DNA from: an uncultured Prevotella sp.
Lineage (GTDB): Bacteria; Bacteroidota; Bacteroidia; Bacteroidales; Bacteroidaceae
Assembly (NCBI GenBank): GCA_947164965.1
Contig: CAMUYR010000005.1
Coordinates: 102,919-166,918, forward strand
Length of the DNA: 64,000 nt
Direction: 5' to 3'
Part shown: positions 33,871-42,860 of the stretch, piece by piece
How the letters are laid out: each line of letters begins with the position of its first letter
Numbering within the stretch: position 1 is the first letter of the stretch
Notes under the pieces: generated by a model
What the model was told of the DNA's origin: nothing
The model's input: the letters and a program-made list of their open reading frames with translations, nothing else
Database searches by the model: none
Made by a program: the position numbers and the translations under genes

Positions 33871-33929
33871 CAACCCTTCTTATTAACCTTATTACATCGT
33901 TTATGAAAAAAAGTAGATTTTTCTGGAAT

Positions 33930-34166
33930 TTATTCCTGAGTGTTGTCATCAACTTGGGTGTTGTCACCACCGCTTTCTTTTTCCATGCCTTCAGGATTCG
34001 AATAGAACTTGTCTATCTCTTTCTTGATACGTCCGCGAGTACCCTCCATGGCCTTGTAGATGTTGATGGCCAGCTGCGTATCGACACCCTGCATATTGTT
34101 GGTGTCTGTTGTGAGCACCACGTTTCTCTCGGTGACGCTGATGTGCATTGTAAATTCTGCCTTCAT
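33930..34166 (-). CDS. Small 78-aa hypothetical protein, first in the secretion/pilus operon
   Basis: The N-terminal half reads as a beta-hairpin domain (FTMHISVTERNVVLTTD). The second half is helical, with a disordered acidic tail (GGDNTQVDDNTQE). No signal peptide. It stands at the head of the transcript that runs through gldKLMN to the variable tip gene, with the TTAAATCAAG element ~130 bases upstream. Function unknown; a regulator is possible. Confidence 0.5.
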   Translation of the reverse strand: MKAEFTMHISVTERNVVLTTDTNNMQGVDTQLAINIYKAMEGTRGRIKKEIDKFYSNPEGMEKESGGDNTQVDDNTQE

Positions 34167-34282
34167 AACTCTTATACCTTATTATATATATTAAACATGT
34201 TATTGTCTCGGTGGCTCGTGCAGACACGTGTCCGTTGACGTGTGCAAATTTCGGAAAAGCTTTCCAGAGTGACAAAATCTGG

Positions 34283-34344
34283 CAAAACTTTGTCTTGATT
34301 TAACACATTTACGATTTTTATCGTCTTAAATACGTTAAATCAAG
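34283..34344. promoter_or_regulatory. Divergent control region: TTAAATCAAG elements, copy 3 and inverted copy
   Basis: The direct copy 34283-34314 faces the minus-strand secretion/pilus operon. An inverted copy at 34321-34344 (CTTAAATACGTTAAATCAAG) faces topoisomerase III on the plus strand. Together they make a ~24-base imperfect palindrome arm pair around 34318. A plus-strand TTCCTTTG -7 box with TTTTTG 19 bases upstream lies near 34363-34395. One regulator could control both directions. Confidence 0.6.
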
Positions 34345-34433
34345 AGGAAAAAACCGCTAATTTTTGCCGTCAAAAAACTATTGCTTTCCTTTGCGAAAAA
34401 ATAAAGGAAAACTTATCAAAAATTCGGTTTATT

Positions 34434-36458
34434 ATGAAAGTATGTATAGCAGAAAAGCCCAGCGTTGCCGGTGAGATTGCCAAGGTACTGGGTGCAACAT
34501 CAAGAAAAGACGGCTATTATGAGGGTAACGGCTATCAGGTGACCTGGACTTTCGGACACCTGTGTACGCTGAAGTTGCCAGGAGAGTATTATGCTGACTG
34601 GAAGAAATGGTCGCTCAGCAATCTCCCCATGAATCCTCCCCGTTATGAAGTCCGTCTGATCGACGACGCCGGTGTCAGGAAACAGTTCAAGATTATAGAA
34701 AAACTCTACCAGAAGGCCGATGTCATCATCAACTGTGGTGATGCCGGACAGGAAGGAGAGCTGATCCAGCGTTGGGTCATGGTGCTGGCAGGCGTCCGCT
34801 GCCCCGTCCAGCGTCTCTGGATTTCCTCACTCACTGAGGAAGCCATCCGTGAAGGCTTTAATAACCTCCAGCCCCAGAAGAAGTATGACAGTCTCTATGC
34901 CGCAGGCCAGGCCCGTGCCGAAGGTGACTGGCTCTTAGGTATGAACTGTTCCCAGCTCTATACCTTAAAGTATGGAGGGAACCAGCAGACACTCAGTATA
35001 GGCCGCGTTCAGACTCCCACCCTGGCTATGATCGTTGACAGGGATAATCAGATAGAGCATTTCCAGCCGGAACCCTATTGGGTGCTGACTACCAAGTACC
35101 GTGGTGCCGTTTTCAGCAGTACCAAGGGTCATATGACCAGCCAGGCAGAGGGTCAGCAGCTCCTTCAACGTGTCAAGGGCGTCTCCTTCAGTATTACCGA
35201 TGTGAGACAGAAACAGGGACGCGAGTCCGCTCCCCAGCTCTACGACCTCACCAGCTTACAGGTGGACTGTAACAGGAAGTTCGGGATGAGTGCAGAGAAG
35301 ACGCTGAGCACTATCCAGGCACTCTATGAGAAGAAACTTACCACCTATCCAAGGGTTGATACCAAGTATCTCCCTGATGATGTCTATCCCAAGATCCGCT
35401 GGATAATGGGCAACCTCAAAGGCTATGAGCAGTATGCCGAGCCTTTTGTCCATGGCAGTCAGATTCCCCAGCCTCGCAGGGTCTTCGATAACAGCAAGGT
35501 TACCGACCACCATGCCATCATCCCAACTGGCGACCATAGCCGCCTTGCCGATATCAACAGCTACGAAAAGAAGGTCTACGATCTGATAGTCCGTCGCTTC
35601 CTCGCTGTTTTCTCTCCCGACTGTGAGTTTGCCACCACTATCGTGATGGGCCGAGCTGCCGATGTTGATTTCAAGGCATCAGGTAAGACCATCCTGAAGC
35701 CAGGCTGGCGCTATATATATAATAAGGTGGAAACCGAGGAAGAAGAAAAGGAACCGACACCAGAGGGAGAGAATGACACCTTACCGAGATTTACCATTGG
35801 TGAGAGTGGCAGTCATCTGCCTGAGCTTACTCAGAAGATGACTACACCCCCCAAGCGCTATACGGAGGCATCCTTACTACAAGCCATGGAAACCGCTGGA
35901 AAGTTTGTAGAGGATGAAACGCTCAGGGAGGCTATGAAGGAGAATGGTATCGGGCGTCCATCGAGCCGTGCCAGCATCATTGAAACCCTGTTGAAGCGTG
36001 GATATATCCGTCGAGAGAAGAAAAACCTTATCAGTAATTCCACTGGTCGTGACCTTATCAGGATCATCAAGGCCAGGATGTTGAAGAGTCCGGAACTAAC
36101 AGGACAGTGGGAGAAGAAGCTCCGCGACATAGAGAAGGGAACCTTCACCTTGGATGCTTTCATGGACGAGTTGTATGAGCAGCTTGTCAGCATCATCAAG
36201 GAAGTCACCAGTGACCAGTCCGGACAGCGTGTTTCCTCCTATGTTGCTCCATCGAGTAATAGCAGCTATTCACGCAAGAGTTCGTCATCGTCATCCTCGA
36301 CGCGCAAATTTTCTGGCAGCAGCCACCGTAGCACGTCACGCTCCAAGACTGCCAAGGTAGGTGACCGTTGTCCTCTATGCGGTAAAGGCTATGTCAGAAA
36401 AGGCCCTTATGGTATTTACTGCAGTGAATACAAGAACGGCTGTAAGTACCGCGGATAG
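34434..36458 (+). CDS. topB: DNA topoisomerase III (type IA)
   Basis: 674 aa. The TOPRIM domain begins KVCIAEKPSVAGEIAKVLG, with its acidic cluster at NCGDAGQEGELI. SIGRVQTPTLAMIVDRD and the catalytic-tyrosine motif TTYPRVDTKYL follow. A serine-rich linker and a C-terminal zinc ribbon (CPLCGKGY ... GIYCSEYKNGC) end the protein. Plasmid- and ICE-borne TopB copies resolve tangled DNA during transfer or replication. First gene of a plus-strand group, with a TTAAATCAAG element in its promoter. Confidence 0.95.
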   Translation: MKVCIAEKPSVAGEIAKVLGATSRKDGYYEGNGYQVTWTFGHLCTLKLPGEYYADWKKWSLSNLPMNPPRYEVRLIDDAGVRKQFKIIEKLYQKADVIINCGDAGQEGELIQRWVMVLAGVRCPVQRLWISSLTEEAIREGFNNLQPQKKYDSLYAAGQARAEGDWLLGMNCSQLYTLKYGGNQQTLSIGRVQTPTLAMIVDRDNQIEHFQPEPYWVLTTKYRGAVFSSTKGHMTSQAEGQQLLQRVKGVSFSITDVRQKQGRESAPQLYDLTSLQVDCNRKFGMSAEKTLSTIQALYEKKLTTYPRVDTKYLPDDVYPKIRWIMGNLKGYEQYAEPFVHGSQIPQPRRVFDNSKVTDHHAIIPTGDHSRLADINSYEKKVYDLIVRRFLAVFSPDCEFATTIVMGRAADVDFKASGKTILKPGWRYIYNKVETEEEEKEPTPEGENDTLPRFTIGESGSHLPELTQKMTTPPKRYTEASLLQAMETAGKFVEDETLREAMKENGIGRPSSRASIIETLLKRGYIRREKKNLISNSTGRDLIRIIKARMLKSPELTGQWEKKLRDIEKGTFTLDAFMDELYEQLVSIIKEVTSDQSGQRVSSYVAPSSNSSYSRKSSSSSSSTRKFSGSSHRSTSRSKTAKVGDRCPLCGKGYVRKGPYGIYCSEYKNGCKYRG

Positions 36459-36551
36459 ACATTTTCCTTGTTTAGGAATTTTAAGACGAGGGTTAAAATC
36501 CCTTTTATGACATAGAATAAGATCAGAATATTAAATATTCAATATAAGCGT

Positions 36552-36848
36552 ATGAGAAAAGCAATATTTATAGTGTCCCTGGCAGTTCTTTTCCTTCTTA
36601 GTTGTAAGGAGTCCAAGAAGCCTGCCAAGGACTATATCCAGGAGTCCACCGAGAAGCTGATGTCTATTGATGACATCTGCAAGGTGGAAGATATTATCGC
36701 CGACAGTTCCCTGATGAACGCTCAGGGAGATACTGTCTGGTGCAAGGTTAATGACCAGCTTATCCGCATTAAGATGGGCGATAACTACTATCTGCGTAAG
36801 GAAACCAAGGATGGTTCCGTCACGAATTTCACTTACAGATATGATTAA
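36552..36848 (+). CDS. Small hypothetical lipoprotein
   Basis: 98 aa with lipobox LLSC (cysteine 18). The mature part is ~80 residues, with an amphipathic helix and a beta-rich end (DTVWCKVNDQLIRIK). It stands downstream of topB by 93 bases. No recognised family. Confidence 0.55.
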   Translation: MRKAIFIVSLAVLFLLSCKESKKPAKDYIQESTEKLMSIDDICKVEDIIADSSLMNAQGDTVWCKVNDQLIRIKMGDNYYLRKETKDGSVTNFTYRYD

Positions 36849-36862
36849 AAAAGTATAATGTC

Positions 36863-37192
36863 ATGAACAAAGAAAATGAGAAACGTAACGGCGTACAATA
36901 CGGAGGGAAGGATTTTGATGAGCTGACAGAGCTTTTGAAAGATCCACTTCTCCGAGACATGATACCCAAGAAGCACCGCAAGCGTCGCAACCAGCAGGTG
37001 CTATGGTGTATCAAGGAGTTTGTGAAGATTATCAATCACCGGCAGACAACCCAGCAGTCACATCTTAATTTTCCTCCTGGAGAATTACAAGACCTGCATA
37101 ACGAGGTGGAGCGTCTGAAGAGTGTCATCGATGACCTTTCCAAGACCTTAGAGGCTACTAAGATAAAGAAGTGTAAGTGGTGGCCTCTATAA
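36863..37192 (+). CDS. Hypothetical 109-aa protein with coiled coil
   Basis: Basic middle (IPKKHRKRRNQQVLW) suggests nucleic-acid contact. Residues ~75-100 form a short coiled coil (LQDLHNEVERLKSVIDDLSK). No membrane or export signal. It lies between two small exported proteins. Function unknown. Confidence 0.5.
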   Translation: MNKENEKRNGVQYGGKDFDELTELLKDPLLRDMIPKKHRKRRNQQVLWCIKEFVKIINHRQTTQQSHLNFPPGELQDLHNEVERLKSVIDDLSKTLEATKIKKCKWWPL

Positions 37193-37208
37193 AAAAGGAG
37201 ATCAGACT

Positions 37209-37646
37209 ATGAGAAGAAAGTTATTCATAGCAGCGTTTCTATGTTATATGTCTTTTATTCATGCTACCCCACCGGTCACTGGTGATGGTGATAACAAGAC
37301 ATCTTTCCCCGTCATCAACTGCCAGCCGAAATTTCCGGAAGGCTCAGCAGCTCTTGTCAGTTGGATTAAGAGTAACCTGCGTTATCCCGTCCTCGCTGAG
37401 GAAAAACAAATAGAAGGAGATGTAGTATGTGCCTTCTGGATAGAGAAAGACGGCTCAGTCAAGAATACCTATGTGATAAGATCCTCTCACGAGCTGTTAT
37501 CCAAGGAGGCCTTACGAGTATTGAAATTCATGCCCAGATGGATTCCTGGTTGTGAGAACGGGCAAGCCATCAGAGTACGTTATACGGTTCCTTTTACATT
37601 TCGTCTGGTTTCGGACAATATAAGCAATAAACCCACCATTAAGTAG
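37209..37646 (+). CDS. TonB C-terminal-domain protein
   Basis: 145 aa: an N-terminal signal (about residues 1-19) and a TonB-like C-terminal domain covering residues ~38-138 (PKFPEGSAALVSWIKSNLRYP, then GDVVCAFWIEKDGSVKN, VIRSSHELLSKEALRVLK and WIPG). It lacks the proline-rich spacer of transporters' TonB, so it is a minimal TonB-like periplasmic protein of unknown partner. Confidence 0.8.
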   Translation: MRRKLFIAAFLCYMSFIHATPPVTGDGDNKTSFPVINCQPKFPEGSAALVSWIKSNLRYPVLAEEKQIEGDVVCAFWIEKDGSVKNTYVIRSSHELLSKEALRVLKFMPRWIPGCENGQAIRVRYTVPFTFRLVSDNISNKPTIK

Positions 37647-37660
37647 GGGATATAAGAAAA

Positions 37661-37683
37661 CCCGCCTGAGAATTTCAGACGGG
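37661..37683 (-). terminator. Terminator between convergent genes
   Basis: CCCG-C-CTGA pairs with TCAG-A-CGGG. On the minus strand it is followed by TTTTC, so it mainly ends the 75-aa minus-strand gene. It may also act on the plus-strand side. Confidence 0.55.
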
Positions 37684-37723
37684 CCACTTACGCAACGAAT
37701 ACATTATAACTTACAACAAACAA

Positions 37724-37951
37724 TCAGTCCAGATACTCGCTATGTGCCTTCTCTTCCTGGTTGAGAGACCACTCCATGAAGGTCTTGGCACTCTTCTCGT
37801 CCTGTTGTAGTCCTCGCTCCTGACAGTAGTCTATATACTGCTGTTTTATCTGCTCAGACTGGTGATACACATAGTCGAGTGTTGTTATTTCACCGTTATG
37901 AAGCATCGGCTTCAAGGTGTCGTCATTATAAAATCCTTCCAGTTTAACCAT
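37724..37951 (-). CDS. Small 75-aa hypothetical protein
   Basis: Acidic, helical protein (YHQSEQIKQQYIDYCQERG) without export signal. It is alone on the minus strand between plus-strand genes, with a terminator behind it. No family recognised; size and charge resemble small regulators or anti-defence proteins, but this is not evidence. Confidence 0.5.
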   Translation of the reverse strand: MVKLEGFYNDDTLKPMLHNGEITTLDYVYHQSEQIKQQYIDYCQERGLQQDEKSAKTFMEWSLNQEEKAHSEYLD

Positions 37952-38055
37952 AACCTTAATATATTAAATATCATATTTATTACCGGTGAGAAGTTTACCT
38001 CCCACTATTATAGAGAACACCCGTCAGGGCATCCGTCAGCGATTACAGGATATGC

Positions 38056-38217
38056 TTAGCGGTTCAAAGCCCACCAGTTAGCATCCTCCCAGTAACGCTC
38101 CCTGTTACGACGCTCACGATTTCTGCGCTCGCGAGCCTTATTACGGTTTTTCTTGGCAGTGTTATTATCCCCACCGAGCCAACCGCAAAGAAGCAGACCT
38201 AAAAGTATCAGTTCCAT
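38056..38217 (-). CDS. Small 53-aa membrane-start, arginine-rich protein
   Basis: ATG at 38217. A short hydrophobic start (MELILLGLLLCGWLGG) is followed by a block of arginine-glutamate repeats (RERRNRERRNRERY) and WEDANWW. It is unusually basic and may be membrane-tethered and nucleic-acid-binding. No family recognised. Confidence 0.45.
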   Translation of the reverse strand: MELILLGLLLCGWLGGDNNTAKKNRNKARERRNRERRNRERYWEDANWWALNR

Positions 38218-38319
38218 AATAGTGTTATTTAGAGATTAAACTTTCACGTTGTATTATTCATCAGAATTATCTGTTTTATGAGAGTTAGACATTCAAGTCA
38301 ATAAAGTTCATTCATTATA

Positions 38320-38847
38320 TCAATCCGGCAAACTATAGAGTATGTTTATACACTGCTTTGCATAGGTCATCATGATGGCGACGCTCCTCTGGTTAATGGT
38401 TGGTGTGCAGTGATAGACGTACTGGCTGACATCTGACGGATCTGTTTCCTTGGTCATCGTCACCCCATAACGCTTCTCGATCTCGCTCTTAAAGGTCAGT
38501 GCTACGCTCTCACCACTCACCACATAGGTAGCCGCCACCGTGTGCATTTTAGAGTTCAGAAACATATAATCCAGTGCTATTGTTCCCTGACTGTTCATAT
38601 AGAGCAGTGTATATTCATTGCTGTGTTCGCTCAGTTCCCAGTTAGAACCGGACATATACTCCTTCACATGACTCTGTGAGCTTCCGAAGTCCAGACAAGG
38701 GTCAAAGTACTCAGTACTACCCGTCGGTCCCGTAGGAGTCTGGGGTATCCCGTCATCGTCACTGTCACCGCCACAGGCTGTGAATGTCATTGATACTACG
38801 GCTATCATAGCCAGGAACATCACCTTGTATAAAAAATTCCGTTTCAT
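38320..38847 (-). CDS. Hypothetical lipoprotein, 175 aa
   Basis: Lipobox FTAC, followed by an aspartate-rich stretch (GGDSDDD) and a proline/threonine linker. The mature domain (about 45-175) is mixed alpha/beta with a SQSHVKEYMSGSNW segment. Probably surface-exposed. No recognised family. Confidence 0.55.
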   Translation of the reverse strand: MKRNFLYKVMFLAMIAVVSMTFTACGGDSDDDGIPQTPTGPTGSTEYFDPCLDFGSSQSHVKEYMSGSNWELSEHSNEYTLLYMNSQGTIALDYMFLNSKMHTVAATYVVSGESVALTFKSEIEKRYGVTMTKETDPSDVSQYVYHCTPTINQRSVAIMMTYAKQCINILYSLPD

Positions 38848-38893
38848 AATTGTCGGTTATTAAGTTATTATTATATTTATTATCAAGTTATAT

Positions 38894-39451
38894 CTATTTT
38901 ACACTAAAGGTAGACATCTGAGAGAAATCCGTATTCACCGCATATTCTCCAGCTTCAGCATTATCGATTGTAACAATATAGCTGCTGTTGCCGTATTTTT
39001 CTGCCGTGTATTGAACGTTATTATAACTCAGCGTAGTATTAGAGCCACCCATCAGACTATAATCGCCCATTGGGAAGGTACGAGCCTTTTTCTCTACATC
39101 GAGTTTCATAATCCCGAATACCTGTCTTGGATCTGCATCGTTAGAAGCTGCTCTAACAATAAGCGTTATAGGACCACTCTGAACAGATACCGGAGCCTCC
39201 TTACCTTTAAGAGTCAGTTTTACCTTAGCCTTGTCAAGTAAACCACTGCCAGGAACAGGTATCATTCCCCACTTTGACGATTTGGTTTTAATAGAAGCCG
39301 TTTCCTTCTGCAGCAAGGTTGTTGTACCATCTGCATTAACAACTGCAACCTGACCTATGTATTCAGGTTCTGGTGCTGTTACCTGGCCGAATGAGATGTT
39401 AGCTATAAACATCGTCACGATTAAAATCATTAACTTTTTCATAATTTTCAA
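38894..39451 (-). CDS. Hypothetical secreted 185-aa protein
   Basis: Signal peptide (about residues 1-22, ending ISFGQ). The beta-rich mature domain contains GLLDKAKVKLTLKGKEAPV and a final immunoglobulin-like repeat. It has a good promoter (-7 TATATTTG near 39490-39497 on the minus strand). Periplasmic or outer-membrane-linked, role unknown. Confidence 0.55.
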   Translation of the reverse strand: MKIMKKLMILIVTMFIANISFGQVTAPEPEYIGQVAVVNADGTTTLLQKETASIKTKSSKWGMIPVPGSGLLDKAKVKLTLKGKEAPVSVQSGPITLIVRAASNDADPRQVFGIMKLDVEKKARTFPMGDYSLMGGSNTTLSYNNVQYTAEKYGNSSYIVTIDNAEAGEYAVNTDFSQMSTFSVK

Positions 39452-39499
39452 ACTTTAATTGTTATTATTATCTATTTCTACTGCAAATATACACACTTT

Positions 39500-39655
39500 C
39501 TACGAGATTTAAAAAGGAAAATCCCTACTTTAAGATAGGAAAAACCCTATTATTTATACATCTCAAAAGGAGTATTATATACACCTGTTTCTCACCCGAA
39601 ACACCTTTATACGCTGCAAAATTACAAAATTTTATTGAAACCACCAAATTTTTTC
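39500..39655. other. AT-rich intergenic region between divergent genes
   Basis: Part of the 335-base gap between 39451 and 39786. It is very AT-rich. Apart from the two promoters at its ends, no gene or strong repeat is seen. Confidence 0.4.
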
Positions 39656-39657
39656 AT

Positions 39658-39698
39658 AAAATATTTCCGTATTTCAGAAAATATTTATATCTTTGCAC
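39658..39698 (+). promoter_or_regulatory. TATTTCCGTA-type operator/promoter, copy 1
   Basis: AATATTTCCGTATTTCAG followed by AAAATATTTATATCTTTGCA, with -7 box TATCTTTG. It is nearly identical to 44650-44688 and, inverted, to 59496-59534. It contains an AATATTT/AAATATT inverted repeat. A further GAAATACGTAAATA-like half-site lies just downstream (near 39710). It drives the plus-strand run to ParA. Confidence 0.65.
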
Positions 39699-39785
39699 CA
39701 AAATTAAGAGAAATACGTAAATATGTATATAAAATAATAAGGTAATACAGAAAACCTCTGTATACGCCCCAAAAACAAAAAAAAT

Positions 39786-40067
39786 ATGAGTAAAAAAGTC
39801 ATTCTACCGATATTATCCGGTTCTTTCCTATCCGATGGTAGTCCAAGAGGACTCGCCACAGGTGAGAATACAACAATTTTCGGTAGTCATCTACCATCCC
39901 ATTCTTCGCCTATTTTAAAAAGAAGATACTATTATGTTTTAGGAGATTCAGATCTGCCGTTATATCTATTCCAGTTAGTAAACACTATTCAGTTTAAAGA
40001 CGATATCAAGATGCTGGTGAGAAGTGTTACGAAGAACAGACCTCTTACACGCCTAATAAATAAATAA
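39786..40067 (+). CDS. Hypothetical 93-aa protein
   Basis: First gene after operator copy 1. A Ser/Gly/Pro-rich N-terminal half (LPILSGSFLSDGSPRG) and a C-terminal helix with basic end. No export signal. Unknown function. Confidence 0.5.
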   Translation: MSKKVILPILSGSFLSDGSPRGLATGENTTIFGSHLPSHSSPILKRRYYYVLGDSDLPLYLFQLVNTIQFKDDIKMLVRSVTKNRPLTRLINK

Positions 40068-40108
40068 GGTACACGCGCACAGTAGATATAATATAATAAC
40101 AATATAAT

Positions 40109-40636
40109 ATGGATAAGTTAAACTACACTTCAAAGAACAAGCAGCCGTATAAGCATATCTCCACCTTCCTCGCCCCAGAAGGATCATTTTATGTATCAAC
40201 ATTATCTCCCTATTGGTTTATCTTTCCTGTGATGTATATCACCGTTTGGAAAGACCCTAAAGGTTTCCTTCATACCATACCAGTATGGGAAGAAGAGATT
40301 AACACAGCCGAGAGTGAATTAGAAGGGGAAATGCAGGTCTTCGTTGAAAACCGTATCAACGAGAACAGAAGTCTGGAGCGTTGCTTAACGTGCAAGCGTT
40401 TTCTCGAACTCTGCAAAGATTACAGCTCAGAGGAGATAAGTGGTCATATGGAGGAGATAGCCGACTATGTTTTCACTGGAGAGGTCAAGACCACCCCAGA
40501 ACTACGTAACTATTTTAAGGACGGAGAATGGGGAAATCTAAAAACGATGGAGAATGACGGTTCTCTTTACACTGGTTGGGAAGAGACGTTAAATAAGGAA
40601 GGTTCACTTAAAAAAGAAGAAAAGGAGGAAAAATGA
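40109..40636 (+). CDS. Hypothetical 175-aa protein
   Basis: Acidic and rich in aromatic residues, without export signal. The last 15 residues form a lysine/glutamate tail. It overlaps the next gene by four bases (ATGA), indicating coupling. No recognised family. Confidence 0.55.
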   Translation: MDKLNYTSKNKQPYKHISTFLAPEGSFYVSTLSPYWFIFPVMYITVWKDPKGFLHTIPVWEEEINTAESELEGEMQVFVENRINENRSLERCLTCKRFLELCKDYSSEEISGHMEEIADYVFTGEVKTTPELRNYFKDGEWGNLKTMENDGSLYTGWEETLNKEGSLKKEEKEEK

Positions 40637-41424
40637 ACAAGGAAGAGTTATCCAGGCAGTATGCCGACCAGAAGGTGGAAGAACGAGGCGAATATTTTAC
40701 CTGTGACTTTCACCGCCGTAAGAGTCTGACAAAGTTCGATGGTTATGACATCGAGCAGGCTTTTGAAGATGGTTTAATTGAAAGAGACAAGCATCTATGG
40801 AAGGATGCCCAAGGCGACGATCTCCCGGAGATAGACAGAGAGGTTATTGCTCTCATTGACTATGCTGGTAACGGATATTACAAGGTTGTATTCGCCCATC
40901 GTCCTGATCCAGAAAAAAAGGTTTCTACCAGCCTTCTCACTGGTAAGAAAAGCTACATCCAGGCCAAGACTTACGACAAAGGAGGCTGGAACCAGCCCCA
41001 TGTTAAGTTTTGGATGGATATTAACCTTCCAGAATCTAAAGAACAAAGAAAGAACAATTCTCTTGAAAAATCTGAAAGAGAATTAATTATTGGTGGTACA
41101 AAGGTCGGAAAATCATGGAGAAACAACCCTGAAATTATTTCTCAAAAAGATGATTTCGGATGTGAACTTTTACAAGAAGAGGTTGAAAAGTATCTCGACA
41201 ACAATAATATAAAAGTTGTAAATGGTATTAGTATCTTTGATTTTGCCCGTCACATTATCAACTGGCAGCGCAAGCAGATGATGAACGCTGCTATAGAGGG
41301 ATTAATAGACCAGATGGAATATCCAGATTCAACTTTGATACAACTATCAGAAAATCCCAAGGATTTCAAGAACGGTGACGATGTTAAGGTTGTTATAATG
41401 AAAAAAAATAATAAAGAGGTTTAA
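40633..41424 (+). CDS. Hypothetical 263-aa protein
   Basis: The N-terminal ~135 residues include AYGD/DREVIALIDYAGNGYYKVVFAH, a beta-rich domain often seen in uncharacterised Bacteroidales mobile-element proteins. The C-terminal part is helical and ends NKEV. Coupled to the previous gene by overlap. Function unknown. Confidence 0.55.
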   Translation: MNKEELSRQYADQKVEERGEYFTCDFHRRKSLTKFDGYDIEQAFEDGLIERDKHLWKDAQGDDLPEIDREVIALIDYAGNGYYKVVFAHRPDPEKKVSTSLLTGKKSYIQAKTYDKGGWNQPHVKFWMDINLPESKEQRKNNSLEKSERELIIGGTKVGKSWRNNPEIISQKDDFGCELLQEEVEKYLDNNNIKVVNGISIFDFARHIINWQRKQMMNAAIEGLIDQMEYPDSTLIQLSENPKDFKNGDDVKVVIMKKNNKEV

Positions 41425-41427
41425 ATT

Positions 41428-42021
41428 ATGATTGAGAAAGAGCTTCAGAGAGCCATCCGCGAGGTGGTCAAGGCAAAGTATCTCGGACGAAAAATTAAGT
41501 TCAAGACGTCCGGAGGTGAAGGCGAGACGTTCAAGGTCAAGGCTTATAAGATACATAGTCGCAAGTCTATCGGTATTGAAAAGGAAGAATATGAGGACTT
41601 CGGAGTTGACGAAGATGTCATCAAGTTTGTTTATGTGGAGTTCTGGGATGCCGAAAGTCCATACGACGCTATGGGATGTGTAGCTTGTATTTTCACCCTC
41701 AATGCCAAGGGTCAGGTTGGCACCTGTGACGGACCTTATGGATTTGAATACACTGTTGCCTATGATACTGCCATTGAAATGGTTGATCAGATCATGGAGG
41801 AGTATAAAAGGATGACTACCGCCGTCAGGTACAAGTGTATCAAGACAGACACCTATCACGGTATTTTTGAGGGAGAAATCTATGAGCTTTCGCCTCATTT
41901 TGATGGTGTTGCCCAGAAGGTAAAAGGAAAGATCATTGCCAACGGCACCGACCTTTCACACCTGGGTATTATTATTCCGACTGATGTAGTGGATATGTAT
42001 TTCAAGAAAGTAAAAGACTAA
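41428..42021 (+). CDS. Hypothetical 197-aa protein
   Basis: Follows the previous gene by three bases. The protein is alpha/beta without signal, with a beta-barrel-like C-terminal part (YKCIKTDTYHGIFEGEIYEL, then GKIIANGTDLS) that resembles SH3-like modules. No catalytic residues recognised. Confidence 0.55.
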   Translation: MIEKELQRAIREVVKAKYLGRKIKFKTSGGEGETFKVKAYKIHSRKSIGIEKEEYEDFGVDEDVIKFVYVEFWDAESPYDAMGCVACIFTLNAKGQVGTCDGPYGFEYTVAYDTAIEMVDQIMEEYKRMTTAVRYKCIKTDTYHGIFEGEIYELSPHFDGVAQKVKGKIIANGTDLSHLGIIIPTDVVDMYFKKVKD

Positions 42022-42033
42022 AAGATAGGAACG

Positions 42034-42276
42034 ATGTCAAAAGCCGTCAAAATAAGCGAGGTTTCTGTTCTTTGTCAGAACTGTACCAAGGTTAAGAAAT
42101 GTCTAAAAGACAGGCTAAAGGCTATCTTTATGAGTAGCACCACCTACTGTACGTGCTTTGATAGCAAAGACAAGACTCCTCGTCTATTTTCCTTATTACA
42201 ACCTTATGAGGTTGAATGTCAGGATGCAGAATTTATATATCATAAAAGAAAGAAATATGAAAAGAATACCCTTTGA
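42034..42276 (+). CDS. Small cysteine-containing hypothetical protein
   Basis: 80 aa. Cysteines at LCQNCTKVKKCLKD and YCTCFD form a possible zinc- or iron-binding cluster near residues 12-48. It ends 20 bases inside the next gene. Function unknown. Confidence 0.5.
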   Translation: MSKAVKISEVSVLCQNCTKVKKCLKDRLKAIFMSSTTYCTCFDSKDKTPRLFSLLQPYEVECQDAEFIYHKRKKYEKNTL

Positions 42277-42832
42277 TATACAGTACCGTTCCCAGATAGA
42301 GTCTGGAGAATACAAGGTTGTCACGGATATGGGTGAGCCTGTCGAGATTGTTAAGTGGAACTGCCGTGGACGGTGTCCAATTCTTGCCGTCATTGATGAC
42401 GGTGACACCGATGATAGCTGCTTCTACAAGGCTGATGGTGTCAGTCTCAACGGAGCCGACTCCCTGTTTATCCTTATAGACGAATCAGAACCCAACGAGT
42501 TTGAAAAATCTCTTGCTGATATTCTGATGTATAGAGAATACGAAGGAAGTACAGAGACGGAGGACGATATAGAAAAAGGGATGATTCCCTTTATTACTGC
42601 TGCTAAGCAATATGCTCCTCGTCTTTTGGAGATTGCCCGGAAGGAGTGTGTGAAGTCAGATACAACAGATGATTTAACATGGGAAGACATGTTGATTATT
42701 CATAAACATATCAAAGATGCTATGAATAAGTTTCTTTATGCCTTTCAAACTCCTGGAGGACAGAAAAAGGTATATGAAGACGTATTAAGGAGGTTTAAAG
42801 AATCGAAAGAAAATAAGACATTGAAAAAGTGA
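42257..42832 (+). CDS. Hypothetical 191-aa protein
   Basis: Start taken at ATG 42257 (MKRIPFDIQYRSQIESGEYK); the longer frame overlaps the previous gene widely. The N-terminal ~80 residues (VVTDMGEPVEIVKWNCRG, AVIDDGDTDDSCFY) resemble small beta domains of phage and plasmid proteins. The C-terminal half is helical. No clear family. Confidence 0.55.
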   Translation: MKRIPFDIQYRSQIESGEYKVVTDMGEPVEIVKWNCRGRCPILAVIDDGDTDDSCFYKADGVSLNGADSLFILIDESEPNEFEKSLADILMYREYEGSTETEDDIEKGMIPFITAAKQYAPRLLEIARKECVKSDTTDDLTWEDMLIIHKHIKDAMNKFLYAFQTPGGQKKVYEDVLRRFKESKENKTLKK

Positions 42833-42860
42833 TACAAACAAAAGTTAAGGAGGACTGAAT

